64,000 nt of DNA, taken from positions 1-64,000 of the forward strand of contig DWXE01000017.1 of assembly GCA_019119355.1 (NCBI GenBank). The letters are read 5' to 3'. Of the stretch, positions 24,462 through 33,680 are shown in pieces. The position numbers and the translations under genes are program-made. Numbering within the stretch: position 1 is the first letter of the stretch; each line of letters starts with the position of its first letter. Source of the DNA: Candidatus Eisenbergiella merdigallinarum. Lineage in GTDB: Bacteria; Bacillota; Clostridia; Lachnospirales; Lachnospiraceae. The notes under the pieces are model-generated. The model was given only the letters and a program-made list of their open reading frames with translations. It was not told the DNA's origin and ran no database searches.

Positions 24462-25376
24462 TTGGAAAAAGCATATAAACTGGCGTTTGCGGAAGGACAT
24501 GGAGGCGAGCTGTATATGACCTGCTGCGGCTGTTCCAGAACGGAACCGCTGCACCATTTCGGACCCGCCTTAAAACCCCATTATCTGATTCATTACGTGC
24601 TCAGCGGGAAGGGGATCTTCCGGCTGGAGGGAAAGGAATATCCGCTGGAAGCGGGATACGGCTTTCTGATCGAACCCGGTCAGATGAGCTTTTACCAGGC
24701 GGACGGAAAGGAGCCCTGGACCTATATCTGGGTCGGCTTCGCCGGCTCCCGGGCAAAGGAATACGCGGAAGGGCTGGGGCTCTCGTCCCGGCATCCGGTG
24801 TTTCGGTCCGGCCATTCCGACGAGCTTTACGGCATCGTGAGGGACATGATGGACCACAATACGTCCGGGACGGCCAACGAATGGCGCAGGAACGGATCTT
24901 TGCAGGTTTTCCTTTCCGTGGTGGCGCAGAGCGTACCGATTTCGAAGCAGGACGAAGAGGATCGGGCGAACCGGTATGTCCGCCGCGCGGTGGAATTCAT
25001 CCAGCGCAATTACTGCAATCCCATCCGGGTGACGGACGTGGCGGACTACGTGTGCGTCAACCGGAGCTATCTGTATACCCTGTTCCAGAATTCTCTGGGC
25101 ATGTCGCCCCAGCAGTTTCTGGCTACCTGCCGCCTGACCAGGGCGGCCGAACTTTTGAAGATTCCGGACCTGCCGGTGGAGAGCATCGCCTTTTCCTGCG
25201 GCTATCAGGATCCGCTGGTCTTCACCCGGGCGTTTCGGCAGAAAAACGGCGTTTCCCCGTCGGCTTACCGCAGGCAGATGAAAGAGGATGAAAATCGGTG
25301 GAACCGGGAGCATTTGAAACAGGTGGAAGACTTCATCGCCGAAGTGGGAAAGCTGGAGCAGGGAGGGGAACCGTAA
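24462..25376 (+). CDS. AraC-family transcriptional regulator with sugar-sensing cupin
   Basis: The product is 304 residues from a TTG start preceded by AAAGGAGAG. The N-terminal cupin (LIHYVLSGKGIFRLEGKEYPL, GFLIEPGQMSFYQAD) is the usual effector pocket. The C-terminal double HTH spans about residues 180-280 (VNRSYLYTLFQNSLGMSPQQF and the signature IAFSCGYQDPLVFTRAFRQK). It lies immediately upstream of galK and galT in the same direction, so control of galactose use is the simplest reading. Confidence 0.9.
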   Translation: MEKAYKLAFAEGHGGELYMTCCGCSRTEPLHHFGPALKPHYLIHYVLSGKGIFRLEGKEYPLEAGYGFLIEPGQMSFYQADGKEPWTYIWVGFAGSRAKEYAEGLGLSSRHPVFRSGHSDELYGIVRDMMDHNTSGTANEWRRNGSLQVFLSVVAQSVPISKQDEEDRANRYVRRAVEFIQRNYCNPIRVTDVADYVCVNRSYLYTLFQNSLGMSPQQFLATCRLTRAAELLKIPDLPVESIAFSCGYQDPLVFTRAFRQKNGVSPSAYRRQMKEDENRWNREHLKQVEDFIAEVGKLEQGGEP

Positions 25377-25570
25377 CCCTGCGCAGGCGACCGCTCCCGG
25401 CGCGGATGGACGCGCCTTTTTTCGGGAATAACCGTTTCCAACATTTTGTCAGGTACGCGCAACATCTTCCTCTGGCTGCGCCGGCCGTTTTGTGACAAGA
25501 TGATTTCAGAAGAAACGAACCGGAACAAACAGCGAAACACAGCGGAATACCCACACAGGAGGATCGGAGA

Positions 25571-26734
25571 ATGAAGGAAAAACTGCTTCAGAAATTTGCG
25601 GAGATTTTCGGGGACAGCGAGGGGGCGAAGGTCTATTTTGCGCCGGGCCGGGTCAACCTCATCGGCGAGCATACGGATTACAACGGAGGCCACGTGTTCC
25701 CCTGCGCGCTGACCATCGGAACGTATGGGGTGGCGAGACAGCGGGAAGACAAAAAGCTTCGTTTTTATTCCATGAACTTCGAACAGCTCGGCGTTCTGGA
25801 ATCCGGCGTGGAGGATCTGAAGCCGGAAAAGGAAGCCGCGTGGACGAATTATCCCAAAGGGGTGATCTGGGCGTTTGGCCAGAAGGGATTTGAAGTGACC
25901 AGGGGGATGGACCTGATGCTTTATGGCAACATTCCCAACGGTTCAGGCCTTTCCTCGTCGGCCTCCGTGGAGGTGCTGACGGGCTTCATCCTGCGGGATC
26001 AGTACGGATTTCCCGTCAGCAACCAGGATCTGGCGCTGATCGGACAGTTTTCGGAAAACCGGTTTAACGGGGTCAACTGCGGTATTATGGATCAGTTTTC
26101 CATCGCCATGGGGAAAAAGGACAACGCCATCTTCCTGGATACGGGGACCATGGAGTTCGAATACGCTCCGATCCGGCTGGAGGGAGCGAAGCTGGTGATC
26201 GCCTGCAGCAACAAAAAGCGCGGACTGGGCGATTCCAAATACAACGAAAGAAGGAGCGAATGCGAGACGGCGCTGGCGCAGCTGCAGGAGGTGGTCGGCA
26301 TCGAATCGCTGGGAGATCTGACGGAAGAGCAGTTCGAACGCTACAGCAGCGCCGTTCGGGATGAGGTCTGCCGGAAACGGGCCCGCCACGCTGTTTTGGA
26401 AAACCGGAGGACCGTCCGTGCGGTGGAAGCGCTGAAGCGAAACGACATCGGGCTGTTCGGGCAGCTGATGAACGACTCCCACGTATCCCTGCGGGACGAT
26501 TATGAGGTGACCGGGATCGAGCTGGATACCCTGGTGGAAGAAGCATGGAAGGTGGACGGCGTCATCGGTTCCAGGATGACCGGCGCCGGGTTTGGTGGCT
26601 GCACGGTGAGCATCGTGAAGGACGAAGCGATCGAAGCGTTTCAGGAGAAGGTGGGAAAGGCCTACCTGGAAAAGGTGGGATACACGGCGGACTTCTACGT
26701 GGTGCAGATCGGGGACGGCCCGGCGGTTTTATAA
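25571..26734 (+). CDS. galK: Galactokinase
   Basis: The 387-residue product has all GHMP galactokinase landmarks. APGRVNLIGEHTDYNGGHVF near residue 25 is the galactose-binding signature, GNIPNGSGLSSSASVEVL the ATP-binding loop, and MTGAGFGGCTVSI the third motif near the C-terminus. It phosphorylates galactose at C1, the first step of the Leloir pathway. AGGAGGATCGGAG precedes the ATG. It is followed by galT after an 81-base gap containing an 8-bp GC-rich hairpin (26760-26790) that may adjust downstream expression. Confidence 0.97.
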   Translation: MKEKLLQKFAEIFGDSEGAKVYFAPGRVNLIGEHTDYNGGHVFPCALTIGTYGVARQREDKKLRFYSMNFEQLGVLESGVEDLKPEKEAAWTNYPKGVIWAFGQKGFEVTRGMDLMLYGNIPNGSGLSSSASVEVLTGFILRDQYGFPVSNQDLALIGQFSENRFNGVNCGIMDQFSIAMGKKDNAIFLDTGTMEFEYAPIRLEGAKLVIACSNKKRGLGDSKYNERRSECETALAQLQEVVGIESLGDLTEEQFERYSSAVRDEVCRKRARHAVLENRRTVRAVEALKRNDIGLFGQLMNDSHVSLRDDYEVTGIELDTLVEEAWKVDGVIGSRMTGAGFGGCTVSIVKDEAIEAFQEKVGKAYLEKVGYTADFYVVQIGDGPAVL

Positions 26735-26815
26735 GGACACTTTGCAGGTTTCGGACAACGCCGGCCCCGGGCGCCCGCCTGCGGGCCGGCATTTCAAAAA
26801 GGAAAGCGTGGGAAC

Positions 26816-28339
26816 ATGATTCAGGAAAAAATTCGCGAACTGGTAAACTATGGTCTGCTCACCGGTCTGGTGGAGCCGGAGGATGAAGTATATACGGTAA
26901 ACCGGCTGCTGGAGCTGTTCGGCCTGGACGAATTCGAGGGCTCCTTCGGGACGTGTCCCGCCCCTTCGGAGGAGGAGCGGAATAAAGCGGTGGCGGCCCT
27001 GCCCGGCATTCTGGAAGCGATGCTGGACTACGCGGCGGAAAACGGCATTTTGAAGGAAGACGGCGTGGTTTACCGGGATCTGCTGGATACGAAGATCATG
27101 AGCTGCCTGATGGGCCGCCCTTCGGAGATCATCCGCCGGTTCTGGAACGAATACGAAACGTCCCCGGAAGCGGCCACGGACTATTTTTACCGGCTCAGCC
27201 AGGACTCGGACTATATTCGCCGCTACCGGATCAGCCGGGATGAAAAATGGGTGACGCCCACTCCGTACGGGGATCTGGACATCACCATCAACCTGTCCAA
27301 GCCGGAAAAGGATCCGAAGGCCATCGCCGCGGCGAAGCTGGCCAGGCAGAGCGGATACCCCAAATGCCTTCTGTGCCGGGAAAACGAAGGCTATGCGGGA
27401 CGGGTGAACCACCCGGCCAGGCAGAACCACCGCATCATCCCCATCACCGTCAACAGCAGCCGCTGGGGCTTTCAGTACTCCCCTTACGTGTACTATAACG
27501 AACACTGCATCGTCTTCAACTTCGAGCACACGCCCATGAAAATCGAACACGACACCTTCGTCAAGCTGTTCGACTTCGTGAAACAGTTCCCGCACTATAT
27601 GCTGGGTTCCAACGCGGATCTGCCCATCGTGGGGGGATCCATCCTGAGCCACGATCATTTTCAGGGCGGCCGCTATGAATTCCCCATGGCGAAAGCGAAG
27701 GTGGAGCGCGCTTTTTCGGTGAAAGGATATGAGGATGTGCAGGCGGGCATCGTCAACTGGCCCATGTCCGTGATCCGCCTTTCCGGGCGGGATGCGGACC
27801 GGCTGATCGCGCTGGCGGACGTGATCCTCAACGCCTGGAGAGGATACAGCGACGAATCCTGTTTCATCTTCGCGGAAACGGACGGGGAACCCCACAACAC
27901 CATCACGCCCATCGCCAGGAAGCGGGGCGAAAATTTCGAGCTGGATCTGGTGCTGCGCAACAATATCACCACGCAGGAACATCCGCTGGGCGTTTTCCAT
28001 CCCCACGCCAACCTGCATCACATCAAAAAGGAGAACATCGGCCTCATCGAGGTCATGGGGCTGGCGGTGCTTCCCGCGCGCTTAAAGGACGAGATGGCGG
28101 CGCTGGAGCGGGCCATTCTGGCGGGCGAAGACCTGCGCCGGGACGAAACGCTGGCAAAGCACGCCGACTGGGCGGAACAGTTCCTCCCCCGCTACGCGGA
28201 CAAAAACGCCGAAACCATCCACGGCATCCTTCAAAAGGAAATCGGCCTGGTGTTCATGCAGGTGCTGGAGGACTCCGGCGTTTACAAGAGGACGCCCCAG
28301 GGGCGGGAAGGGTTTGAGCGCTTCCTGAAATCCCTTTAA
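26816..28339 (+). CDS. galT: Galactose-1-phosphate uridylyltransferase, class II
   Basis: The 507-residue product is the long Firmicute-type GalT. Visible features include CLLCRENEGYAGRVNHPARQNHRIIPI, INSSRWGFQYSPYVYYNEHCIVF and the active-site region with GGSILSHDHFQGGRY. The latter supplies the catalytic His in the SHDHFQGG context of this class. It exchanges UMP between UDP-glucose and galactose-1-phosphate. It is encoded directly after galK. No galE is present in the window. Confidence 0.95.
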   Translation: MIQEKIRELVNYGLLTGLVEPEDEVYTVNRLLELFGLDEFEGSFGTCPAPSEEERNKAVAALPGILEAMLDYAAENGILKEDGVVYRDLLDTKIMSCLMGRPSEIIRRFWNEYETSPEAATDYFYRLSQDSDYIRRYRISRDEKWVTPTPYGDLDITINLSKPEKDPKAIAAAKLARQSGYPKCLLCRENEGYAGRVNHPARQNHRIIPITVNSSRWGFQYSPYVYYNEHCIVFNFEHTPMKIEHDTFVKLFDFVKQFPHYMLGSNADLPIVGGSILSHDHFQGGRYEFPMAKAKVERAFSVKGYEDVQAGIVNWPMSVIRLSGRDADRLIALADVILNAWRGYSDESCFIFAETDGEPHNTITPIARKRGENFELDLVLRNNITTQEHPLGVFHPHANLHHIKKENIGLIEVMGLAVLPARLKDEMAALERAILAGEDLRRDETLAKHADWAEQFLPRYADKNAETIHGILQKEIGLVFMQVLEDSGVYKRTPQGREGFERFLKSL

Positions 28340-28352
28340 GGGGGATACCCCT

Positions 28353-28496
28353 GTTCCGATAGCGTTGGCGGGCGGGGATCCGTTCCGATAGCGTTGGCGG
28401 ACGGGGATCCGTTTTCCGGCGACTTGTCGAGTACGTCTTCGAGACATCAGGCTCGAAGCGAACGCAGACGGAGCGCGAAAACGGATCCCCGCCCGC
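28353..28496. repeat. Structured intergenic element: tandem 29-base repeat plus long inverted arm
   Basis: Two abutting 29-base direct repeats (28353-28381 and 28382-28410, one mismatch, starting GTTCCGATAGCGTTGGCGG) are followed by sequence whose far end (28476-28496, GAAAACGGATCCCCG...) is the reverse complement of the second repeat and its flank, about 20 pairs. An inner CTTCGAG/CTCGAAG stem (28437-28443 with 28451-28457) sits in the loop. A short T tract after the outer stem could let it act as the galT terminator. Confidence 0.75.
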
Positions 28497-28628
28497 CTCC
28501 TTTTATGGCATTTCACCGAACCCGTCGGCATTTTCCCCATCCCCTTTCTGGAAAATAGCCCGATGCATAAAACCGTTCTCTGTGTTAAAATAGACGGGAA
28601 TGCGAAGGAAGGACGAAGATCAGAGAGA

Positions 28629-30482
28629 ATGAAATTTTTGCTGGCGGCGTTAAACGCGAAATACATCCACTCCAATCCGGCGATCTACAGCCTTAGAGCC
28701 TACGCGGCGGCGCAGGCCCCGGAGGCGCGGCGGGAAGTGGAACTTGCTGAATATACGATCAATCAAAAACCTGAGGATATCCTGGCGGATCTCTATGAGA
28801 GAAGGCCGGACGTCGTCGGGTTTTCGTGCTATATCTGGAACTGGCGGCAGATCCGGGAGCTGGTCCGGGAACTGCATAAGGTGCTCCCGGAGCTCCCCGT
28901 CTGGCTGGGCGGCCCGGAGGTGTCCTATGACGCGGAAAAAATCGTCCGGGAGGAGGCCGTGACCGGCATTATGGTGGGGGAAGGGGAAGAAACCTTTTCG
29001 CAGCTGCTGGAATACTATCGGGAGCGGGAGAACGGAAACGGCAGGAAGATGCAGATGCAGATCGCGGCGTTCTGGCCCGGCGCAGCGCAGAAGGCCGGGC
29101 TGTACTCCATTGCGGGGCTGGTTTTTCAGGACGGCGTGTCCGGGGAAATCGTGCGCACGGCGGCCCGCCCGATGACGGATTTGAACGCGATCCCCTTTTT
29201 TTACCGGGATCTGAAGGAATTCGAAAACCGGATCGTCTATTACGAATCCAGCCGGGGCTGTCCCTTTAACTGCAGCTACTGCCTTTCTTCCCTGGACAGA
29301 CAGGTCCGCCTCAGGGATCTGGGGCTGGTCAGGGAAGAACTGCAGTTTTTCCTGGATCATAAGGTAGCGCAGGTGAAGTTCATCGACCGGACGTTCAACT
29401 GCAACCACCGCCACGCGCAGGAGATCTGGAAATATATTCTGGAACACGACAACGGCGTCACCAATTTCCATTTTGAAATCGCGGCGGATCTGCTGGACGG
29501 GGCGGAGCTGTCGCTGCTGTCGAAAATGCGCCCCGGGCTGATCCAGCTGGAAATCGGAGTCCAGTCCATCAACCCCAGGACCCTGAGGGCCGTTCGGCGC
29601 TATACCAACCTGGAACGGCTCCGGCATACGGTGGTGCGCATCCATGCGGAGCACAACATCCACGTTCACCTGGATCTCATCGCCGGTCTGCCCGAGGAGG
29701 ATCTGACGAGCTTCGTCCGGTCCTTCGACGCGGTATACACGATGCGGCCCCAGCAGCTGCAGCTGGGCTTTCTGAAGGTGCTCAAGGGCTCCTGGATGGA
29801 GGAGACGGCGAAGGACTCGGGGATCGTGGCCCAAAGCGAACCTCCCTACGAGGTGCTCTACACGAAGTGGCTGTCCTTTGCGGACATCATCCGACTGAAA
29901 CGGGTGGAAGAAATGGTGGAGCTCTACTATAACAGCGGCCAGTTCACCCGCACGCTCCCTCTGCTGGAGCTGCGCTTTCAGAGCCCCTTCGCCCTCTTCT
30001 CGGCCCTGGCGCGATTCTACGAAAAGCGCGGCTTCCGGAAGAACAGCCCTTCCCGGGAATACCGCTATCAGGCGCTATTGGACTTCGCGAAGGAGGCGGA
30101 TCCGAAGCGGGAAGAGCTCTATCGGGAGCTGCTGACCTGCGACCTGTATCTGCGGGAGAACGCGAAGAGCCGTCCGGCTTTCGCGCCGGAAACGGCCGAA
30201 CAGCGGGAGCTGCAGGCGCGGTTTTACCGGGAGAAAAAGCAGCTCAGGGGACGGACGCACCTGGAGCTTTTCGCCTGGCCGGTGGACCGGCAGGCATGGG
30301 AGCTGGCGGAGCTGTTCGACCGGCTGTCGGAGCAGGGCGAAAAACCGGGAGAAAAAACCGCGCTTCTGTTCGATTATGAGCGGAGGAACCCGCTGGACCA
30401 CAACGCCCTTTTTCGCAGGCTGGAGCCGGGGGAACTGCAAAAGCCGCAGGAGGGGAACGGATTACCGGAGGACACGGAATGA
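28629..30482 (+). CDS. B12-binding-domain radical SAM protein with DUF4080
   Basis: The 617-residue product has an N-terminal cobalamin-binding-like Rossmann domain (about 1-140, with DVVGFSCYIWNW and LGGPEVSYDAE). The radical SAM core follows, with SSRGCPFNCSYCLSS (C-x3-C-x2-C) near residue 208, then FIDRTFNCN, FEIAADLL and HLDLIAGLPEED. A C-terminal DUF4080-type region completes it. The family is abundant in clostridia; the substrate is not established. The N-terminal B12 domain lacks an obvious D-x-H-x-x-G motif, so cobalamin may be bound base-on or not at all. It overlaps nth by four bases. Confidence 0.88.
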   Translation: MKFLLAALNAKYIHSNPAIYSLRAYAAAQAPEARREVELAEYTINQKPEDILADLYERRPDVVGFSCYIWNWRQIRELVRELHKVLPELPVWLGGPEVSYDAEKIVREEAVTGIMVGEGEETFSQLLEYYRERENGNGRKMQMQIAAFWPGAAQKAGLYSIAGLVFQDGVSGEIVRTAARPMTDLNAIPFFYRDLKEFENRIVYYESSRGCPFNCSYCLSSLDRQVRLRDLGLVREELQFFLDHKVAQVKFIDRTFNCNHRHAQEIWKYILEHDNGVTNFHFEIAADLLDGAELSLLSKMRPGLIQLEIGVQSINPRTLRAVRRYTNLERLRHTVVRIHAEHNIHVHLDLIAGLPEEDLTSFVRSFDAVYTMRPQQLQLGFLKVLKGSWMEETAKDSGIVAQSEPPYEVLYTKWLSFADIIRLKRVEEMVELYYNSGQFTRTLPLLELRFQSPFALFSALARFYEKRGFRKNSPSREYRYQALLDFAKEADPKREELYRELLTCDLYLRENAKSRPAFAPETAEQRELQARFYREKKQLRGRTHLELFAWPVDRQAWELAELFDRLSEQGEKPGEKTALLFDYERRNPLDHNALFRRLEPGELQKPQEGNGLPEDTE

Positions 30483-31168
30483 ACGCGCATACGAAAGCGA
30501 TCCTGGATCTTTTGGACGAACGCTACGGGACGGAATACATCTGCTATCTGAATCACGAAAACGCCTGGCAGCTTTTGATCGCCACCATTCTGAGCGCCCA
30601 GTGCACGGACGCCAGGGTGAACATCGTGACAAAGGACCTGTTCGTAAAATACCCATCCGTGGAGGCGTTTGCCAACGCGGATTTAAAGGAGCTGGAGCAG
30701 GATATCCGCCCCACGGGATTTTACCATAACAAAGCGAAAAACATCATCGCCTGCTGCAGGGATCTGGTGGAAAAATTCGGGGGACAGGTACCGTCCTCCC
30801 TGGAGGACCTGACCTCTCTGGCCGGAGTGGGAAGAAAGACGGCCAACGTCATCCGGGGAAATATCTTCCACGAGCCCAGCGTGGTGGTGGACACCCATGT
30901 GAAGCGGATTTCCAGAAAGCTGGGGCTGACCCGGGAGGACGACCCGGTGAAGGTGGAGATGGAGCTGATGAAGGTGCTGCCGAAGGATCACTGGATTTTA
31001 TACAACATCCAGATCATCACGCTGGGCAGGCAGATCTGCAAGGCGCCCACGCCCCGCTGCGGCGAGTGCTTCCTGACGGAACACTGCGCGGATTTTCAGC
31101 AGCGGCTGAAAAACGGCGGGCTCAAAAAGGATGCGGCGGGCAAAAAGAGGAGAAGAGCGGATGGGTGA
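30479..31168 (+). CDS. nth: Endonuclease III
   Basis: The 229-residue product has the helix-hairpin-helix with catalytic Lys in LAGVGRKTANVIRG and the catalytic Asp in VVVDTHVKRISRKLGL. The C-terminal 4Fe-4S cluster ligands are in CKAPTPRCGECFLTEHC (C-x6-C-x2-C-x5-C). It is a bifunctional glycosylase/AP lyase that removes oxidised pyrimidines. It is translationally coupled to the upstream radical SAM gene and overlaps the downstream exonuclease gene, so repair enzymes are co-expressed. Confidence 0.96.
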   Translation: MNAHTKAILDLLDERYGTEYICYLNHENAWQLLIATILSAQCTDARVNIVTKDLFVKYPSVEAFANADLKELEQDIRPTGFYHNKAKNIIACCRDLVEKFGGQVPSSLEDLTSLAGVGRKTANVIRGNIFHEPSVVVDTHVKRISRKLGLTREDDPVKVEMELMKVLPKDHWILYNIQIITLGRQICKAPTPRCGECFLTEHCADFQQRLKNGGLKKDAAGKKRRRADG

Positions 31169-31874
31169 GGCGGTGCAGGATTACGTCTGCCTGGATCTGG
31201 AGACCACGGGGCTGCGGCCGAAGTTCGACAAGATCATCGAGATCGGCGCGGCGCGGGTGCGCGGAGGGGAAATCCAGGAGACGTTCGAAACCTTTGTCCG
31301 GCCGGGGATCGCACTGCCGGAGCGGATCGCAGAGCTGACGGGAATCTCGGAGGCGGATCTGGAGGGAGCGCCCGCCATCGGGGAAGTGATTCCGGATTTT
31401 CTGGCGTTTTCCCAGGGCCTTCCGTTTCTGGGGCATAACGTGTCCTTCGATTTCGCCTTTTTAAAGCGGGCGGCGGCAAACGCCGGTTTCGAACTGGAAC
31501 GCAGCGCCATCGATACGCTGAAGCTGGCCCGAAAATTCCTCCCCCAGCTGCCGGGCAGACGGCTGGCCGATCTCTGCGCCCACTACGAAATCCCGCTGCG
31601 CAATCACCGGGCCCTCCCGGACGCCTGCGCCGCCCACTTCCTCTACCGCAGGCTGTGCGCGGAGTTCTACCGGGAAGAGGATTTCGTGCCTTTCCCTCTG
31701 GTCTGCAGGGTCAAAAAGGAAGGGCCCGCCACCAGGGCGCAGAGGGAGAGGCTGAAAAAGCTGTGCGATCGATACGGGATCCGGCCGGATTTCGATCCGG
31801 ATCTGCTGACGAAAAATGAAGCAAGCCGTCTGATCGATCGGATTCTTGCGGCATATGGAATCTTGCAAAAGTAA
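31161..31874 (+). CDS. DnaQ-like 3'-5' exonuclease
   Basis: The product is 237 residues from the ATG with AGAGGAGAAG upstream. The DEDDh exonuclease motifs are present: CLDLETTGL (Exo I, Asp and Glu), LGHNVSFDFAFLKRA (Exo II) and HRALPDACAAHFLY (Exo III, His and Asp). Motif spacing is that of the proofreading epsilon/PolC-type domain. A C-terminal ~60-residue extension (KKEGPATRAQRERLKKLCDR...) follows. It could act alone in repair. Confidence 0.93.
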   Translation: MGEAVQDYVCLDLETTGLRPKFDKIIEIGAARVRGGEIQETFETFVRPGIALPERIAELTGISEADLEGAPAIGEVIPDFLAFSQGLPFLGHNVSFDFAFLKRAAANAGFELERSAIDTLKLARKFLPQLPGRRLADLCAHYEIPLRNHRALPDACAAHFLYRRLCAEFYREEDFVPFPLVCRVKKEGPATRAQRERLKKLCDRYGIRPDFDPDLLTKNEASRLIDRILAAYGILQK

Positions 31875-31944
31875 TGGAAGTGAATTATAATGGTCAGAAG
31901 ACTCGAAACCGAAGCGGCCGGAAGACGGCAGAATGTGAGGAAAT

Positions 31945-32049
31945 ATGTTCAATTTTCATAATCAGAAGACGAAAAAGATCGTGTCGTCCGTGATCATCAT
32001 CATCCTCGTGCTGGCGATGGTCATTCCCACGCTCCTTTCCTTTATGTAA
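31945..32049 (+). CDS. 34-residue single-helix membrane protein
   Basis: A short frame with GTGAGG seven bases before its ATG encodes a basic N-terminus (MFNFHNQKTKKI) and then one continuous hydrophobic segment ending PTLLSFM and a stop. The pattern (about ten polar residues, one helix, tiny tail) resembles Prli42/DUF4044-type miniproteins of Firmicutes, though sequence identity cannot be judged here. It lies 28 bases before the VanW-family gene. Its reality rests on the ribosome site, the clean membrane pattern and the lack of any competing gene. Confidence 0.65.
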   Translation: MFNFHNQKTKKIVSSVIIIILVLAMVIPTLLSFM

Positions 32050-32077
32050 AGGGCGTTTGAGAAGAAAGGATCCATCG

Positions 32078-33622
32078 ATGAAGAAATTGGGATTTAAACT
32101 TGCAGGTATGGCGCTTATGATGGCGCTCTTCGCCCTGGCCCCCAAAGGGACGGTCCAGGCGGCGCCGGACGACACCATTCCCCAGGGCGTGACCGCTGCG
32201 GGCATGGATCTTTCCGGAATGACCCGGGATGAGGCGACGGCCGCCATCAGTTCCTACGTTTCCGCGCTGGGAGAAAAGAAAGTGCAGCTGATGTCCGAGG
32301 ACGGCGGAAGCGTATCCGTAACGGCCGGGGCGCTGGGGCTGTCCTGGAAGAACCGGGGGATCGTGGAGGAAGCGGTGAACCTGGGGCGCAGGGGCAACAT
32401 CGTGGCCCGGTACAAGGCGAAGGAAGATCTGGAACATAAGGGCAGGGACCATGAAATCGAGCTGGAGTTCGACCGGGACGCCATCGCCGGCGTCGTGGAA
32501 GGGCAGTGCGGCCAGTTCAACCGGGAAGCGGTGGACGCTCACCTGACCCGGGTGAACGGTTCCTTCCAGGTGGAGGAAGGGCAGACCGGCTATATCGTGG
32601 ATGAAGCGGCCAGCGTTTCCGCCATTTACGATTACATGACGGGCGAGTGGAACCATGAGGACGGCAGCGTTTTGCTGGCGATGACCGTGGATGAGCCCCA
32701 GGGAAAGGCGGAAGACCTTCTGAAGGTGAAGGACGTGTTGGGGACCTTTACCACCAGCTATTCCTCTTCCGGGAACGCCAGGAGCAAAAACGTGGCCAAC
32801 GGCTGCGAACTCATCGACGGCACCACCCTGTATCCCGGAGAGACGTTTTCCACCTACGACGCGGTGAAGCCCTTTTCCGAGGAGAACGGGTACTATATGG
32901 CGGGTTCCTACTTAAACGGCAAGGTGGTGGACAGCATCGGCGGCGGCATCTGCCAGGTTTCCACCACGCTGTACAACGCGGTGCTCAGGGCGGAACTGGA
33001 GGTGACGGAACGGCACAACCATTCCATGATCGTCACCTACGTGGATCCTTCTGCGGACGCGGCCATCGCGGAATCGGCAGGAAAGGATTTTCAGTTCGTC
33101 AACAATACGGACTATCCCATTTATATCGAAGGGCGGACGGAGAACAAGAAGATCACCTTCACGATCTACGGCGTGGAGACCCGGGATTCCGGGCGCACCG
33201 TGGTCTACGAGAGCGAGGTGCTGGAAAAGACGGTTCCGGAGAACGATCAGATCGTGCAGGACGCGTCCCAGCCCGTGGGATTCATCCAGGTGAGCAGCGC
33301 CCATATCGGCTATAAGGCGCAGCTGTGGAAGGTGGTCAAGGAGGACGGCCGGGAGGTCAGCCGCGAAAAGGTCAACAGCAGCACCTATCAGATGAGCCCC
33401 AAGACGGCTACGGTGGGAACCGCCACAGAAGACCCCAACGTCAGCAACATGCTGCAGGCGGCCATCGCCACCAGCAGCATCTCGGAAGTGCAGAACACGC
33501 TGGCCAATATCAAGGCGGCGCAGGAGGCAGCGGCAGCTTTAACGCCTGAGGAGCTGGCGGCCATCGCGGCAGCCCAGGCAGCGGCCCAGCAGGCGGCTCA
33601 GGACGCCGCGGCGGGCAACTGA
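32078..33622 (+). CDS. Exported VanW-family protein
   Basis: The 514-residue product has a signal peptide or anchor (about 1-30, ending VQAA). Putative peptidoglycan-binding domain(s) at about 35-215 begin with IPQGVTAAGMDLSGMTRDEA. The VanW domain at about 225-370 has TTSYSSSGNARSKNVANGCE, LIDGTTLYPGETFSTYDAV and GGGICQVSTTLYNAVLRAEL. A G5-like/fibronectin-like segment and a long Ala/Gln-rich helical tail follow. The family is associated with the cell wall; its biochemical role is not known despite the vancomycin-related name. Confidence 0.92.
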   Translation: MKKLGFKLAGMALMMALFALAPKGTVQAAPDDTIPQGVTAAGMDLSGMTRDEATAAISSYVSALGEKKVQLMSEDGGSVSVTAGALGLSWKNRGIVEEAVNLGRRGNIVARYKAKEDLEHKGRDHEIELEFDRDAIAGVVEGQCGQFNREAVDAHLTRVNGSFQVEEGQTGYIVDEAASVSAIYDYMTGEWNHEDGSVLLAMTVDEPQGKAEDLLKVKDVLGTFTTSYSSSGNARSKNVANGCELIDGTTLYPGETFSTYDAVKPFSEENGYYMAGSYLNGKVVDSIGGGICQVSTTLYNAVLRAELEVTERHNHSMIVTYVDPSADAAIAESAGKDFQFVNNTDYPIYIEGRTENKKITFTIYGVETRDSGRTVVYESEVLEKTVPENDQIVQDASQPVGFIQVSSAHIGYKAQLWKVVKEDGREVSREKVNSSTYQMSPKTATVGTATEDPNVSNMLQAAIATSSISEVQNTLANIKAAQEAAAALTPEELAAIAAAQAAAQQAAQDAAAGN

Positions 33623-33680
33623 GGCGCCCGGGCGGGCTTAAGAACCGGGGAGAAACGGAATACGGGAATACAAAAGCGTT

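Noticed and set aside
25377-25570. Possible regulatory RNA before galK
   Set aside because: The 194-base gap has some short complementary pieces but no stable or familiar structure that I can defend.
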